Part shown: one piece after another, positions 21,672-30,606 of the stretch
Numbering within the stretch: the first letter of the stretch is position 1
Layout of the letters: each line of letters opens with the position of its first letter
Source of the DNA: Pasteurellaceae bacterium LFhippo2
Lineage (GTDB): Bacteria; Pseudomonadota; Gammaproteobacteria; Enterobacterales; Pasteurellaceae
DNA: 64,000 nt
Direction of reading: 5' to 3'
Assembly: GCA_029852775.1 (NCBI GenBank)
Contig: LEKJ01000091.1
Span: 27,071 to 91,070 of the forward strand
Translations under genes and position numbers: made by a program
The notes under the pieces: generated by a model
What the model was told of the DNA's origin: nothing
What the model saw: the letters and a program-made list of their open reading frames with translations, nothing else
Database searches by the model: none

Positions 21672-22679
21672 TTAGAGAGAAAGCGGATAGAGATCGAGCT
21701 TTTCCATTAATACTCTATCTCTATCTTCTTCAGGATTTTCAGTGGTAAGCAATTTATCGCCGTAGAAAATTGAGTTTGCTCCCGCCATAAAACAGAGCGC
21801 TTGCATTGCTTCAGGCATATTGCCACGTCCTGCCGAAAGGCGTACATAGCTTTGTGGCATGGTAATTCGAGCTACTGCGATAGTACGCACAAATTCAGTC
21901 CAGTCTAACTCTTCGGCATTAAATAGCGGTGTGCCTTCAACTTTGACAAGCTGATTAATCGGTACGCTTTCAGGTTGTGGATCTAAATTGGCAAGGCTTG
22001 CGATTAAGCCTGCGCGTTCAGGGCGAGTTTCATTCATTCCCACAATGCCGCCACAGCAAACTTTTAGACCTGCATTACGCACTTTGCCTAAAGTATCCAT
22101 TCGATCTTCGTGTTGGCGAGTATGGATAACATCGTTATAGCGTTCAGGATCGGTATCTAAATTGTGATTGTAATAATCTAAGCCGGCATCTTTTAAATCT
22201 TCCGCCATCCCATCTTCAAGCATCCCGAAGGTTCCGCAAGTTTCCAAGCCAAGCTCTTTTACTGCGCTGATAATTTTAGTGACAGTTTCAATATCCTTAG
22301 GTTTTGGCCCCCGCCACGCAGCGCCCATACAGAAACGGCTTGCACCTCGCGCTTTGGCAATTTTGGCTTTTTCAACAATTTCTTCTACATCAAGCATTTC
22401 TTGGCGCTCAACACCTGTGTTGTAACGCGCAGATTGCGGACAATATTCACAATCTTCTGGGCAACCGCCCGTTTTGATTGAAAGTAGAGTGGAAAGTTGA
22501 ATCTCTTGGGGATTGAAGTTTTCACGATGAACTTGAGCCGCTTTGAAAACCAGTTCCATAAAAGGCATTTCAAAAAGCTCTTCGACTTGGCATTTACGCC
22601 AATATTGAGTAGTTGGGTGTAGGGTTAATTCGTTTTTTGCTTTTAAGCGTAGATTATATGTATTCAAAATGTTCTCCAT
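21672..22679 (-). CDS. bioB: Biotin synthase
   Basis: Radical-SAM biotin synthase (335 aa) that inserts sulfur into dethiobiotin, the last step of biotin synthesis. The [4Fe-4S] motif is seen as [13 protein letters not shown] near residue 72 (CxxxCxxC), followed by RFCMGAAWR and [12 protein letters not shown], all BioB hallmarks, and the C-terminal RLSAGRGNM with the Arg that binds the [2Fe-2S] cluster. ATG 22679 follows GGAGAACATT-like sequence. No other bio gene is near; alone in its transcription unit with a terminator at 21626-21650. Confidence 0.97.
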   Translation of the reverse strand: MENILNTYNLRLKAKNELTLHPTTQYWRKCQVEELFEMPFMELVFKAAQVHRENFNPQEIQLSTLLSIKTGGCPEDCEYCPQSARYNTGVERQEMLDVEEIVEKAKIAKARGASRFCMGAAWRGPKPKDIETVTKIISAVKELGLETCGTFGMLEDGMAEDLKDAGLDYYNHNLDTDPERYNDVIHTRQHEDRMDTLGKVRNAGLKVCCGGIVGMNETRPERAGLIASLANLDPQPESVPINQLVKVEGTPLFNAEELDWTEFVRTIAVARITMPQSYVRLSAGRGNMPEAMQALCFMAGANSIFYGDKLLTTENPEEDRDRVLMEKLDLYPLSL

Positions 22680-22683
22680 AAAA

Positions 22684-22718
22684 TTCCCCCCTTTGAAAAA
22701 GGGGGATTAGGGGGGATT
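22684..22718. repeat. CCCCCTTTGAAAAAGGGGG-type repeat
   Basis: TTCCCCCCTTTGAAAAAGGGGGATTAGGGGGGATTTG-like sequence between bioB and rluB: a short hairpin followed by a second G-rich run. It is a type of interspersed repeat seen in many bacteria. Confidence 0.55.
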
Positions 22719-22720
22719 TG

Positions 22721-23845
22721 TTACATTTTACGATATTTTGAATGTTGTTTAACCGCTTTTCTAATTTGACGCGTGCTGGTACGACGACGGTTTTGAGCAA
22801 CAGCAACCTTAGTTTCAGTTTCTGCCGGTAAACCTACTAACTCACGTAGGTAGTTTACTTGTTCTAAATCCATCTCTTCCCAACCACCACGTGGTAAGGC
22901 TTTATCTAATTTGATATTACCATAGCGGATACGGATCAAACGGCTTACTTGGATATTTTGCGATTCCCATAAGCGACGGACTTCACGGTTACGGCCTTCC
23001 GTTAAGGTTACATCAAACCATTGGTTGATACCTGTACCGCCAACGGTTTTAATCTGTTTGAAGTTCGCAGGGCCATCTTCCAACTGAACGCCTTTACGTA
23101 AGCGTTGAAGCATTGCTTCATCAACTTCACCAAATACACGCACAGAGTATTCACGCTCAACTTCACGGCTTGGGTGCATTAAACGGTTTGCGAGTTCGCC
23201 ATCGGTAGTAAATAGTAGTAAGCCCGATGTATTAATATCTAAACGGCCTACCGCAATCCAGCGTGCGCCAGAGATTTTTGGTAAACGGTCGAATACCGTT
23301 GCACGACCTTCAGGGTCTGAACGGGTACAAAGTTCGCCTTCTGGTTTGTAGTACATTAATACACGGCAAATCTCTTTCTGCGCAGGAATTAAATTTACTA
23401 AATGACCATCTAAACGAATTTTTGTGCTTGAGCTTACTTGTACACGGTCGCCTAAAGTAGCGATTTTACCATCGACACTCACACGCCCTTGCGAAATAAC
23501 CTCTTCGATTTCGCGACGAGAGCCTTTGCCTGCGCGCGCTAAAATTTTCTGTAATTTTTCGCCAACGATTTTTTCTACTTTTTTATTTTCAACCACACCA
23601 TCAACGTTAGCGGTCGGTTTCGCAGGACGTTTTACAAGTGGTCTGCTTGTTGGGCATGTTGGTTTTGATTGCGCAAATTTATCATTGCGTTCGTTACGAT
23701 CAAAACGCTCACTACGATCTGTACGATTATTACGTTCATTGCGATCAGTGCGCTGATTTGGCTTTTGAGTTGAAAAGGTTGGCTTTTGCAAATTTTTTGC
23801 AGAATTAGACCGGTTGTTAGTAGCCGGTTTACGAAATGTAGTCAT
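22721..23845 (-). CDS. rluB: 23S rRNA pseudouridine(2605) synthase RluB
   Basis: Pseudouridine synthase of the RsuA/RluB/E/F group (374 aa). An N-terminal, very basic low-complexity tail (residues 1-90) with repeated RNER/TDRSER/DRNERND motifs precedes an S4 RNA-binding domain ([20 protein letters not shown], near 100) and the catalytic domain with [17 protein letters not shown] (catalytic Asp) near 200 and [11 protein letters not shown] near 290. Placement next to yciO matches the E. coli neighbourhood. The long charged tail is probably disordered. Confidence 0.93.
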   Translation of the reverse strand: MTTFRKPATNNRSNSAKNLQKPTFSTQKPNQRTDRNERNNRTDRSERFDRNERNDKFAQSKPTCPTSRPLVKRPAKPTANVDGVVENKKVEKIVGEKLQKILARAGKGSRREIEEVISQGRVSVDGKIATLGDRVQVSSSTKIRLDGHLVNLIPAQKEICRVLMYYKPEGELCTRSDPEGRATVFDRLPKISGARWIAVGRLDINTSGLLLFTTDGELANRLMHPSREVEREYSVRVFGEVDEAMLQRLRKGVQLEDGPANFKQIKTVGGTGINQWFDVTLTEGRNREVRRLWESQNIQVSRLIRIRYGNIKLDKALPRGGWEEMDLEQVNYLRELVGLPAETETKVAVAQNRRRTSTRQIRKAVKQHSKYRKM

Positions 23846-23892
23846 TTAAATCAAGTTCCTTATTGTCGCTTTCACAAGCGTCTGAAATATTA

Positions 23893-23966
23893 TGTGGGCG
23901 GGCACATCGGCCCGCCCCTACGTTAGTAAATAATGCTCATTTGTAGGGGCGTACTGCGTACGCCCG
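23893..23966. repeat. Inverted repeat doublet upstream of rluB
   Basis: Left unit GTGGGCGGGCacatcgGCCCGCCCCTAC and right unit TGTAGGGGCGTActgcgTACGCCCG (23942-23966) face each other over a spacer with AAATAATGCTCAT, the same spacer motif as in the doublet at 8321-8394. The right unit is an exact copy of those at 39732-39756 and 44444-44468. Confidence 0.8.
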
Positions 23967-23983
23967 TTATATAGCAATTTATT

Positions 23984-24604
23984 TTATTCAAAAGGTGTTG
24001 GATCGCCTGATCCTACACGGATAATTTCTGGGCTATCTTGGGTTAAATCGATCACCGTTGTTGGCGATTGTCCCAAGTATCCCCCATGGATAACCAGATC
24101 AACTTGATGAGCTAAATAATCATGAATTTCATCAGGATCTGATTGGGTAATTTCTTCATTTGGCAACATTAAAGAGCAAGATAAAATCGGCTCGCCTAAC
24201 GCACTAATCAACGCAAGGGCAATCGCATTATCTGGCACACGAATACCGATGGTTTTACGTTTAGTTAATAAACGGCGCGGCACATCTTTTGTTGCAGGCA
24301 GAATAAAGGTGTATGGATTCGGCACATTGTTTTTAATTAAGCGATAGGACTGATTTGTAACTAGCGCATAAGTAGAAAGCTCCGATAAATCGCTACACAC
24401 CAAAGTAAAATTATGATTTTCTGGTAAGCGACGAATTGCCACAATTTTATCCATTGCGTGCTTTTCGCCGATAGCACAACCTAGCGCATAGCCTGAATCT
24501 GTCGGATAGACGATAACACCGCCTTTTTTAACAATTTCAACCGCTTGTTTAATCAAACGCTCCTGTGGATTATCAGGATGAATGTAAAACATTTGTCCGC
24601 TCAT
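23984..24604 (-). CDS. yciO: YciO, Sua5/YrdC-family protein
   Basis: Protein of 206 aa in the Sua5/YciO/YrdC family. It begins with the YciO-type MSGQMFYIHPDNPQERLIKQ and has the nucleotide/dsRNA-binding pocket GGVIVYPTDSGYALGC near residue 30 and TIGIRVPDNAIALALI near 118. Relatives YrdC/TsaC make threonylcarbamoyl-AMP for tRNA t6A; YciO itself lacks strong evidence for that role, so function is uncertain. It sits upstream of rluB as in E. coli. A terminator lies just upstream (24629-24655). Confidence 0.9.
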   Translation of the reverse strand: MSGQMFYIHPDNPQERLIKQAVEIVKKGGVIVYPTDSGYALGCAIGEKHAMDKIVAIRRLPENHNFTLVCSDLSELSTYALVTNQSYRLIKNNVPNPYTFILPATKDVPRRLLTKRKTIGIRVPDNAIALALISALGEPILSCSLMLPNEEITQSDPDEIHDYLAHQVDLVIHGGYLGQSPTTVIDLTQDSPEIIRVGSGDPTPFE

Positions 24605-24621
24605 AGTTGCCTACCTTGTGC

Positions 24622-24655
24622 TTAAAAGAATAAGGGCGAATTATACGCCCTTATT
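24622..24655 (-). terminator. Terminator after the torD-family operon
   Basis: AATAAGGGCG-tataatt-CGCCCTTATT followed by CTTTT on the minus strand, 10-bp perfect stem, between the hypothetical periplasmic gene and yciO. Confidence 0.8.
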
Positions 24656-24683
24656 GTTCTGAAAGATATTTATTCCGCAATTT

Positions 24684-25133
24684 TTATTTCAAATCGTATT
24701 TCTTTTTCGCTTCGCGTTTAAGTTTCTGCTCTGTTGCAAGCAAACTGTCGGCACTTTGTAATTTCGCGCTCATCGCTTTCATATTTGCTTCCGTTGGATT
24801 CTGTTTTACACGGAACGCTTCCACACTTGTGTTGGTAAACGCTTTCATACGTGCAACGGCATTATCTTTAATCGCTTTAATTTCAGGGGTTTGGATATTT
24901 AAGCTATCGGTTTCTTGCTGTAATTGCGCGATTTTAGCTTTGATTAAAGCTTGTAATTCGCCTTCGGTTTTCGCTTGTTGAACCAGTGCATCAAGGTTCA
25001 TATATTTTGCAGAATTGCTGTTAATCCATTTGTTTAAACGGCTATATTCATCGCTTGGGCTATCCGCAAAAGCGTAACCGATAACGCCTAAACCTAGCAT
25101 TGAGATTAAGCCGATTTTGTGAAGTTTTTTCAT
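24684..25133 (-). CDS. Hypothetical periplasmic protein
   Basis: I do not recognise this 149-aa protein. It has a clear signal peptide (KLHKIGLISMLGLGVIGYAFA, cleaved before DSPSDEY), then a cysteine-free, helix- and Lys/Ala/Gln-rich mature part (residues 35-149) with coiled-coil-like spacing and a basic tail KREAKKKYDLK. It follows the TorD-family chaperone gene by nine bases, so the two are almost certainly cotranscribed and end at the 24622-24655 terminator. An envelope location is the only functional inference. Confidence 0.75.
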   Translation of the reverse strand: MKKLHKIGLISMLGLGVIGYAFADSPSDEYSRLNKWINSNSAKYMNLDALVQQAKTEGELQALIKAKIAQLQQETDSLNIQTPEIKAIKDNAVARMKAFTNTSVEAFRVKQNPTEANMKAMSAKLQSADSLLATEQKLKREAKKKYDLK

Positions 25134-25142
25134 ATTGAATCC

Positions 25143-25712
25143 TTATTCTTCGCTCTCATTTAGCGTTTCTTCTAACTCATCTGCCATTGCGCTTAATGCA
25201 TCGCGAGTAAGTTGCGCTAATGCTTTGTAGAAACCTGTATCAAAGGCTTCGATTCTGCCTAAGAATTTGCTTAAACACGGCAGTAAAAAGTGTTCAAAGA
25301 GCTCTTTTTGAGCATTAACAGAATCTAAATTATCTTCAATCCAAGACGCTGTTAATAGTAATAACGCCACGTTATCTGCGTTTTCAAGGGCAGGCATTGC
25401 GCGTTGCTCTCGGAATTGGACAAATTCTTCAACAGATAATTCATAGGCAGAAATTGTTGTAGCAATAGAGGCGTTTTCGCCAAAAAGCGCTTGATAACTT
25501 GCGTCTAATTGCGTAGGGTTAGCACTCTTTTGAATTGTCGCAAGAGCTTGTTCGCTTTGGCTATCGGTGCTTAGCGCCCATTGTTGAGTTAAATTACCTT
25601 GCTGTAGCCACGCAAAAGTGCCGGCTAGAATAGGATCTGTTGGGGCGCGATAAAATAAGTTTCCGAATAGACGACAAAGTAGTGAGAAATCGTTAATAGT
25701 TGTTTCGCTCAT
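25143..25712 (-). CDS. TorD/DmsD-family molybdoenzyme maturation chaperone
   Basis: Cytoplasmic all-helical protein of 189 aa of the TorD/DmsD/YcdY family of redox-enzyme maturation proteins, which bind twin-arginine signal peptides and help load molybdenum cofactor. Seen: LCRLFGNLFYRAPTDPIL near the N terminus, LDASYQALFG near 72, and a downstream YELSVEEF(V)QFR segment with an acidic C-terminal tail. No molybdoenzyme gene adjoins, so the client (for example a TorA- or DmsA-type reductase) lies elsewhere. Divergent from nfo. Confidence 0.78.
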   Translation of the reverse strand: MSETTINDFSLLCRLFGNLFYRAPTDPILAGTFAWLQQGNLTQQWALSTDSQSEQALATIQKSANPTQLDASYQALFGENASIATTISAYELSVEEFVQFREQRAMPALENADNVALLLLTASWIEDNLDSVNAQKELFEHFLLPCLSKFLGRIEAFDTGFYKALAQLTRDALSAMADELEETLNESEE

Positions 25713-25781
25713 AGAGTTTCATTGTTTGAGTAAATATAAAGCGACTATGTTACCGAATTAAGATAAAAATAGGAATAGAAT

Positions 25782-26627
25782 ATGAAATATATTGGTGCGC
25801 ACGTGAGTGCGTCAGGCGGTGTGGAAAACGCAGTATTGCGTTCTGTGGAAATCGGCGCAAATGCGTTCGCCTTGTTTACTAAGAATCAACGTCAATGGAA
25901 AGCGCCAGCATTAAAGGCAGATACCATTGAAAAATTTAAACGTTTTTGTCAGGCACATAAATTTTCAGCGGCTCACATTCTTCCCCACGATAGTTATTTG
26001 ATTAACTTAGGCAATCCCGAAGCGGAAAATTTACAGAAATCGCGTGATGCTTTTATTGATGAAATGCACCGCGCAAATCAGCTTGGCTTGAAATTACTTA
26101 ATTTCCATCCTGGCGCACATTTAAATAAGATTTCAGAAAAAGAGTGTTTGGCGCGCATTGCTGAATCGTTAAATATTGCGATAGAAACTGTGCCGAATGT
26201 TGTGGCGGTAATTGAAAATACCGCTGGGCAAGGTTCAAATCTTGGCTGGCGTTTTGAACATTTGGCGGAAATTATTGAGCAAGTGGAAGATAAATCACGC
26301 GTAGGTGTTTGTTTAGATACTTGCCACTTATTTTCAGCAGGCTACGATATTAGCTCTTTTGAAGGAGCAGAAAACGTTTTTGCAGAGTTTGATAGCGTGG
26401 TCGGCTATAACTTTTTACGTGGTATGCATTTAAATGGTTCAAAGACACCGCTTGCAAGCCGAGTCGATCGTCATCACACGTTAAGACAAGGTACTATCGG
26501 CACGGAAGTATTTAGTTTTATTATGAATAATTCAAATTTTGACAATATTCCGCTTATTTTAGAAACAATCGAACCAGAAAACTGGGCAGATGAGATAAAA
26601 TTCTTGCGATCTTTGCAACAAAATTAG
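25782..26627 (+). CDS. nfo: Endonuclease IV
   Basis: AP endonuclease IV (281 aa; E. coli Nfo 285), which cuts DNA 5' to abasic sites and removes 3' blocking groups during base-excision repair. The TIM-barrel trinuclear-zinc motifs are all present: [12 protein letters not shown] at the start, [11 protein letters not shown] near 107, VIENTAGQG near 145, [15 protein letters not shown] near 180, and [14 protein letters not shown] near 227. ATG 25782 follows AGGAATAGAAT. First plus-strand gene of the window, with a strong terminator at 26651-26680. Confidence 0.97.
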   Translation: MKYIGAHVSASGGVENAVLRSVEIGANAFALFTKNQRQWKAPALKADTIEKFKRFCQAHKFSAAHILPHDSYLINLGNPEAENLQKSRDAFIDEMHRANQLGLKLLNFHPGAHLNKISEKECLARIAESLNIAIETVPNVVAVIENTAGQGSNLGWRFEHLAEIIEQVEDKSRVGVCLDTCHLFSAGYDISSFEGAENVFAEFDSVVGYNFLRGMHLNGSKTPLASRVDRHHTLRQGTIGTEVFSFIMNNSNFDNIPLILETIEPENWADEIKFLRSLQQN

Positions 26628-26650
26628 AATATACTGGTCATATCAGTTGT

Positions 26651-26680
26651 TGCCCTATTGGAATGATAGGGCATTTTTTT
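26651..26680 (+). terminator. nfo terminator
   Basis: TGCCCTAT-tggaatg-ATAGGGCA followed by seven T residues. Confidence 0.9.
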
Positions 26681-26748
26681 AGTTTTAACCTATTCAAATT
26701 CTTTAGGAGTCGTTCCGCTTTTTAGTTCTGGCGAGACAAAACATTATT

Positions 26749-27282
26749 ATGAAACAATTATTTTCACGTTTATCAAAACCACTATTTGTTATTTTTGCAG
26801 CTGCTTTTTTAAGTGCTTGTTCTTCTACAGCGGACGCTAGTTTAAGTACTAAAGCTGCAACACCAAGCCAAGTTAGTAAATATGCTCAAAAAGAGTCAGG
26901 TGTAAAAACCTCTTCTTTAGGGGGCAGAAACGCAGCGGATAAAGTTTTATCTGTTTATCGTAACTGGGCTGGTGTTCGTTACCGCTTAGGCGGTTCAACA
27001 AAAGCAGGTATTGATTGCTCTGCATTTGTTCAGAAAGTAATGGGTTCATTTAATGTTAATATGCCTCGTTCAACAACCGAACAAAAAACCGTTGGACGCA
27101 AAATCTCAAAATCGGAATTACGTCCCGGCGATTTAGTTTTCTTCCGTGGCAATAAACACGTTGGTGTTTATGTGGGCAATGGTCAATTCGTTCACGCAGG
27201 TTCAAGTACTGGCGTAACCAAAGCTTCACTTTCAAACAGCTACTGGGCAAGAACTTATACACAATCACGCCGCGTACTTTAA
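26749..27282 (+). CDS. nlpC: NlpC/P60-family lipoprotein, probable murein endopeptidase
   Basis: Outer-membrane-anchored lipoprotein of 177 aa. The lipobox LSAC (Cys at about residue 24) ends a hydrophobic signal sequence; a short Ser/Thr/Ala-rich linker precedes an NlpC/P60 cysteine peptidase domain (residues 70-177) with catalytic Cys in GIDCSAFVQKVM, His in KHVGVYVGNG and the third polar residue in GQFVHAG. Related to E. coli NlpC and MepS, which cut meso-DAP-D-Ala cross-links or stem peptides. Which of the two it matches functionally is not certain. Confidence 0.85.
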   Translation: MKQLFSRLSKPLFVIFAAAFLSACSSTADASLSTKAATPSQVSKYAQKESGVKTSSLGGRNAADKVLSVYRNWAGVRYRLGGSTKAGIDCSAFVQKVMGSFNVNMPRSTTEQKTVGRKISKSELRPGDLVFFRGNKHVGVYVGNGQFVHAGSSTGVTKASLSNSYWARTYTQSRRVL

Positions 27283-27295
27283 TTAACGCTTTCGA

Positions 27296-27727
27296 TTAAG
27301 CCGCATATCTCGTTGGAGCTGTGCGGCTTTTTACTTGGTGTACCACATTTGTAATGACACCCGCCAGCTCAATATCCTGCCATTTCTGAATACGTAAATT
27401 TGGCTCACGCACATCTAAAGAGAATAGAATTTTTTCACCGTTAATCTCATTAAAGAATTGATAGAATTTGTATTCCCCTGCTTTCTCAATAACAATAAGA
27501 TCGTTAATTGCCAGAGTTGCATTTTGTTCCACAATCAGCAAATCATCTAATTCAATTCCCCAAGCAATAAGATTTGGATTTTTAACTTGGATAAAGAAAG
27601 TATCCGTTGGGCGACGAATACAGAGCGAGTTAAGATCTAATTTGATCGATTTTTCGCTATTCATATCGCGATAAAGTGGAAGTGGTTGATAAGTTGAGTT
27701 GCGTTCTAATGTTCTTAAACTAGCCAT
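27296..27727 (-). CDS. UmuD-like S24-fold protein lacking the catalytic dyad, SOS-regulated
   Basis: A 143-aa protein aligning with the core of UmuD/LexA-type S24 peptidases: LDLNSLCIRRPTDTFFIQV matches UmuD's IDLNQLLIQHPSATYFVKA, LDDLLIVEQ matches the DGDLLIVD strand, and ELAGVITNVVHQVKS the C-terminal strand. The catalytic Ser of GDSM is replaced (NPNL, Asn 52) and the Lys position falls on Tyr 89; no Cys-Gly or Ala-Gly cleavage site is seen near the N terminus. So it cannot self-cleave like UmuD. Two consensus SOS boxes precede it. No umuC follows. It may act as a pre-formed UmuD'-like partner or an antagonist of LexA/UmuD. ATG 27727 follows AGGAGAAATC. Confidence 0.75.
   Translation of the reverse strand: MASLRTLERNSTYQPLPLYRDMNSEKSIKLDLNSLCIRRPTDTFFIQVKNPNLIAWGIELDDLLIVEQNATLAINDLIVIEKAGEYKFYQFFNEINGEKILFSLDVREPNLRIQKWQDIELAGVITNVVHQVKSRTAPTRYAA
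27298..27332 (+). terminator. Terminator of the NlpC/P60 gene
   Basis: AAGCCGCA (27298-27305) pairs with TGCGGCTT (27322-27329), then TTT. It lies within the last codons of the convergent UmuD-like gene, so the two genes share their 3' ends. Confidence 0.75.
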
Positions 27728-27750
27728 AATGATTTCTCCTGAAAGAAAAA

Positions 27751-27766
27751 CTGTTCTTGCATACAG
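27751..27766 (-). promoter_or_regulatory. LexA (SOS) box 1
   Basis: CTGTTCTTGCATACAG, exact CTGT-N8-ACAG, 24 bases upstream of the UmuD-like start. Confidence 0.8.
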
Positions 27767-27775
27767 GTTATTATA

Positions 27776-27791
27776 CTGTTTACACGAACAG
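27776..27791 (-). promoter_or_regulatory. LexA (SOS) box 2
   Basis: CTGTTTACACGAACAG, exact CTGT-N8-ACAG, nine bases from box 1. Tandem boxes usually mean tight LexA repression. Confidence 0.78.
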
Positions 27792-27902
27792 GATCAAGAG
27801 AAAAAATAAACTTTTTTGTAAATTTAAACAGTAGTTGTTTAACTAGTTGATTTGCAAAAAAATTCGAAAATCAGACCGGTTGTAAAATGATATTAGACAA
27901 GT

Positions 27903-27920
27903 GGTGGGCAAAAGCCCACC
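27903..27920. repeat. Palindrome GGTGGGC-aaaa-GCCCACC
   Basis: 7-bp perfect arms directly downstream of the pepB stop. It could end the pepB message but has no T tract on the minus strand. Confidence 0.55.
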
Positions 27921-27929
27921 TAAGATCAG

Positions 27930-29222
27930 TTATTTTGATAACAATAAATTCGCTAACGTTTTAACACCGATCCCCGTTGCACCTGCTGCCCATAAATCAC
28001 TTGCAGATTTACGGAAAGTGGCAGAGCAGTCGATATGTAACCAGTTTTGTTGATACTCTTTAACAAAGTAAGATAAAAACGCTGTTGCCGTACTTGCACC
28101 AGCACCCACAGTCACAGAGCCGATATTTGAAATATCCGCAAATGGCGATGAAATCTGGCCACGATGGAACTCTTCAAAAGGTAAACGCCAGAAGGCTTCA
28201 TTTTCCGCTTTTGCTGACTGGAATAGATCGGCAATTAAGTTATCGTCCATTGAAAGAGCTGCGTGGTAGTCGTTACCTAAAGCAACTTTTGCCGCGCCCG
28301 TTAAGGTTGCACAGTCGATAATAAATTGCGCTTTTTGTTTATCAGCTTCAATTAAGCCATCGGCTAATACTAAACGACCTTCAGCGTCTGTATTATTCAC
28401 TTCAGCAGTTACGCCATTGCGATAAGTAATCACATCGCCTAGTTTGAAGGCTCTACTACTAATCATATTTTCCGCACAGCAGAGATAGAGTTTTACACGT
28501 TGATTTAAGCCACGTGCTATCGCAAAGCCTAATGCACCCGTAACTAAAGCCGCACCGCCCATATCGGTTCGCATCGTAGCCATTGAATCACTTGGTTTTA
28601 AGCTATAACCGCCTGTATCAAAGGTGATACCTTTACCCACTAAACAAGCTAACACAGGGGCATCAGGATTGCCTGTTGGGTTGTAGTCTAGTTGTAACAT
28701 TGCAGGCTGATGTGCTGAACCTTTGCCGACTGTCCAAATACCACTATAGCCACGCTCATTTAGAGCTTCGCGTGCGATAATTTCAAAAGAGACTTTGCCT
28801 TTTCCCACACATTTATCCGCTTGATGCAGAATAAATTCCGCTGCTTTATGAGCAAGTACTTCTGGAATAAGTGAATCGGAAGGTTCATTAATCAGTTCAC
28901 GAGTGAAAGTGGTGCAGGCTACACGGGCATCAAATTCTGCTTGGTTTTCTGCAAGATCTGGATAAACAACAGAGCCTTGATTACGAACAGATGTAAAACC
29001 TTGATGGAAAGCCCAACACTCTTCAAGCCCCCAACCTTCGCCAGTTAAAGTGACATTTAAAATGCCTTGCCCTTTGATTTTACGCGCCGCTTTTTGAATA
29101 GTATTCAGAGAATCTTTTTGTAGATGAATAGTGAAGCCATCACTATTTACCGATGTGATGGCATTTTTGCCCCAAACTTCTGGGGCAGCTTGATTTGAAA
29201 GAGTGATATTCATTGTTGTCAT
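27930..29222 (-). CDS. pepB: Aminopeptidase B (M17)
   Basis: Leucyl-aminopeptidase-family (M17) enzyme, 430 aa, close to E. coli PepB (427). Cytoplasmic dinuclear-metal peptidase that releases N-terminal residues from short peptides. Signature [14 protein letters not shown] near residue 285 carries metal ligands (Asp, Glu) and the catalytic Arg; [17 protein letters not shown] near 200 carries the catalytic Lys and another Asp. A likely downstream step for peptides brought in by Dpp. Confidence 0.95.
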   Translation of the reverse strand: MTTMNITLSNQAAPEVWGKNAITSVNSDGFTIHLQKDSLNTIQKAARKIKGQGILNVTLTGEGWGLEECWAFHQGFTSVRNQGSVVYPDLAENQAEFDARVACTTFTRELINEPSDSLIPEVLAHKAAEFILHQADKCVGKGKVSFEIIAREALNERGYSGIWTVGKGSAHQPAMLQLDYNPTGNPDAPVLACLVGKGITFDTGGYSLKPSDSMATMRTDMGGAALVTGALGFAIARGLNQRVKLYLCCAENMISSRAFKLGDVITYRNGVTAEVNNTDAEGRLVLADGLIEADKQKAQFIIDCATLTGAAKVALGNDYHAALSMDDNLIADLFQSAKAENEAFWRLPFEEFHRGQISSPFADISNIGSVTVGAGASTATAFLSYFVKEYQQNWLHIDCSATFRKSASDLWAAGATGIGVKTLANLLLSK

Positions 29223-29251
29223 AGTTTTTTCCTTCTTTAGTTGAGTTATTG

Positions 29252-29791
29252 CTATTGTGCCATTTGATGCACAACTTTCATAAATCCATCGGCGGTACTA
29301 TAAACTTCTTCTTTGCCTTGTGCTTTTAAAATCATATCAGACAGTTCGCGGAATGCCGCGTGACCGCCTTTGCGCGTTAGCACTAAATCAGCTTGAGCTT
29401 GCATATAATCAAAGGCATCATTCACCGCAATCGCCAAACCACAGACTTCAAAGGCAGGTAGATCTAAGGTATCATCGCCTAAAAATGCGGTCTCTTCTGC
29501 GGTTACGCCCGCTTGTGCCATTAAATCCAAGCAAGCTTGGCGTTTTGACATTTTGCCTAATTGAAAGAGCGGAATGCCTAAATCTTTGATTCGGCGACGT
29601 AAAATCGGCGTATCGCCCCCTGAAAGTACCGCAACTTGAATCCCACAAGCGAGTAACATTTTGATTCCTAAGCCATCTTTTACATTAAAGTATTTTAGTG
29701 CTTCGCCATTTTCATCGTAATACAGACTACCATCGGTTAATACACCATCAATATCGGTAATCACTAATTTAATTTTTGCGAGTCTTTCCAT
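29252..29791 (-). CDS. kdsC: 3-deoxy-D-manno-octulosonate-8-phosphate phosphatase
   Basis: HAD-superfamily phosphatase (179 aa) that makes KDO from KDO-8-phosphate for lipopolysaccharide inner core. Motif [11 protein letters not shown] (nucleophile Asp and acid Asp) at residues 12-21, LSGGDTP for motif II, Lys in LGKMSKRQA, and motif [16 protein letters not shown] choose ATG 29791, preceded by GGAT, which gives the standard cap-less C0 HAD length; the frame is open 32 codons further but overlaps the divergent yggS leader. Divergent from yggS. Confidence 0.93.
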   Translation of the reverse strand: MERLAKIKLVITDIDGVLTDGSLYYDENGEALKYFNVKDGLGIKMLLACGIQVAVLSGGDTPILRRRIKDLGIPLFQLGKMSKRQACLDLMAQAGVTAEETAFLGDDTLDLPAFEVCGLAIAVNDAFDYMQAQADLVLTRKGGHAAFRELSDMILKAQGKEEVYSTADGFMKVVHQMAQ

Positions 29792-29859
29792 TATGTATCC
29801 TTGCTTTTCAAAGTGTGGAGTTTTATCATTTCGCCCATTATAACTCTTTGGAGAAGATG

Positions 29860-30543
29860 ATGTCGATTTCTCAAAATTTAGCGACAATTTTACAACAAAT
29901 TCAATCTGTTACTGAAAAGGCAAATAGACAGCCTAATTCAGTGAAATTATTAGCGGTAAGTAAAACCAAACCTGTAGAAGATATTCAACAAGCGATAGAC
30001 GCAGGCCATAGGGCATTTGGTGAAAACTATGTGCAAGAAGGCGTGGAAAAAATCCAACATTTTGCAGGAAATAGCCAGTTAGAGTGGCATTTTATCGGCC
30101 CTTTACAGTCAAATAAAACGCGCCTTGTGGCGGAAAATTTTGCGTGGATTCAGACAGTTGATCGTTTAAAGATAGCGCAACGCTTAAATGATCAACGTCC
30201 TGAAAATCTGCCAGAATTAAATGTGTTAATTCAAATTAATATTAGTGATGAAGAGTCAAAATCGGGCATTGCGCCGAATGAAATGCTTGAATTAGCCCGT
30301 GAAATTAGCCTGTTACCACGCTTAAAATTACGTGGTTTAATGGCGATTCCAAAGCCTGAAAGTGAGCCAGAACAGCAACGTATTGCGCTACAAAAAATGG
30401 AAGAGCTATTTAAGCAACTACAAGCCGAATTTAGCGATATTGATACGCTTTCAATGGGAATGTCGGACGATATGCAGAGCGCAATTGAGTGTGGTTCAAC
30501 AATGGTTCGTATCGGCACCGCAATTTTCGGTTCAAGGGCTTAG
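29860..30543 (+). CDS. yggS: PLP homeostasis protein YggS/PLPBP
   Basis: Pyridoxal-phosphate-binding protein (227 aa), alanine-racemase-like barrel without enzyme activity, controlling free PLP and amino-acid pools. PLP Lys in KLLAVSKTKP near residue 30, then FGENYVQEGVEKI, WHFIGPLQSNK, SMGMSDDMQSAI and STMVRIGTAIFG, all hallmarks. GGAG lies six bases before the second of two consecutive ATG codons (29860), which I take as the start. Followed by pepN. Confidence 0.95.
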   Translation: MSISQNLATILQQIQSVTEKANRQPNSVKLLAVSKTKPVEDIQQAIDAGHRAFGENYVQEGVEKIQHFAGNSQLEWHFIGPLQSNKTRLVAENFAWIQTVDRLKIAQRLNDQRPENLPELNVLIQINISDEESKSGIAPNEMLELAREISLLPRLKLRGLMAIPKPESEPEQQRIALQKMEELFKQLQAEFSDIDTLSMGMSDDMQSAIECGSTMVRIGTAIFGSRA

Positions 30544-30606
30544 ACTTTACCCCGAAACTGCAATATACTAGACAGCAATTTTTCGCTTAATCCGTAAGGA
30601 AACCTT

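Noticed and set aside
27903-27920. Intrinsic terminator after pepB
   Set aside because: The stem is good but the minus strand lacks a T tract; listed as a repeat instead.
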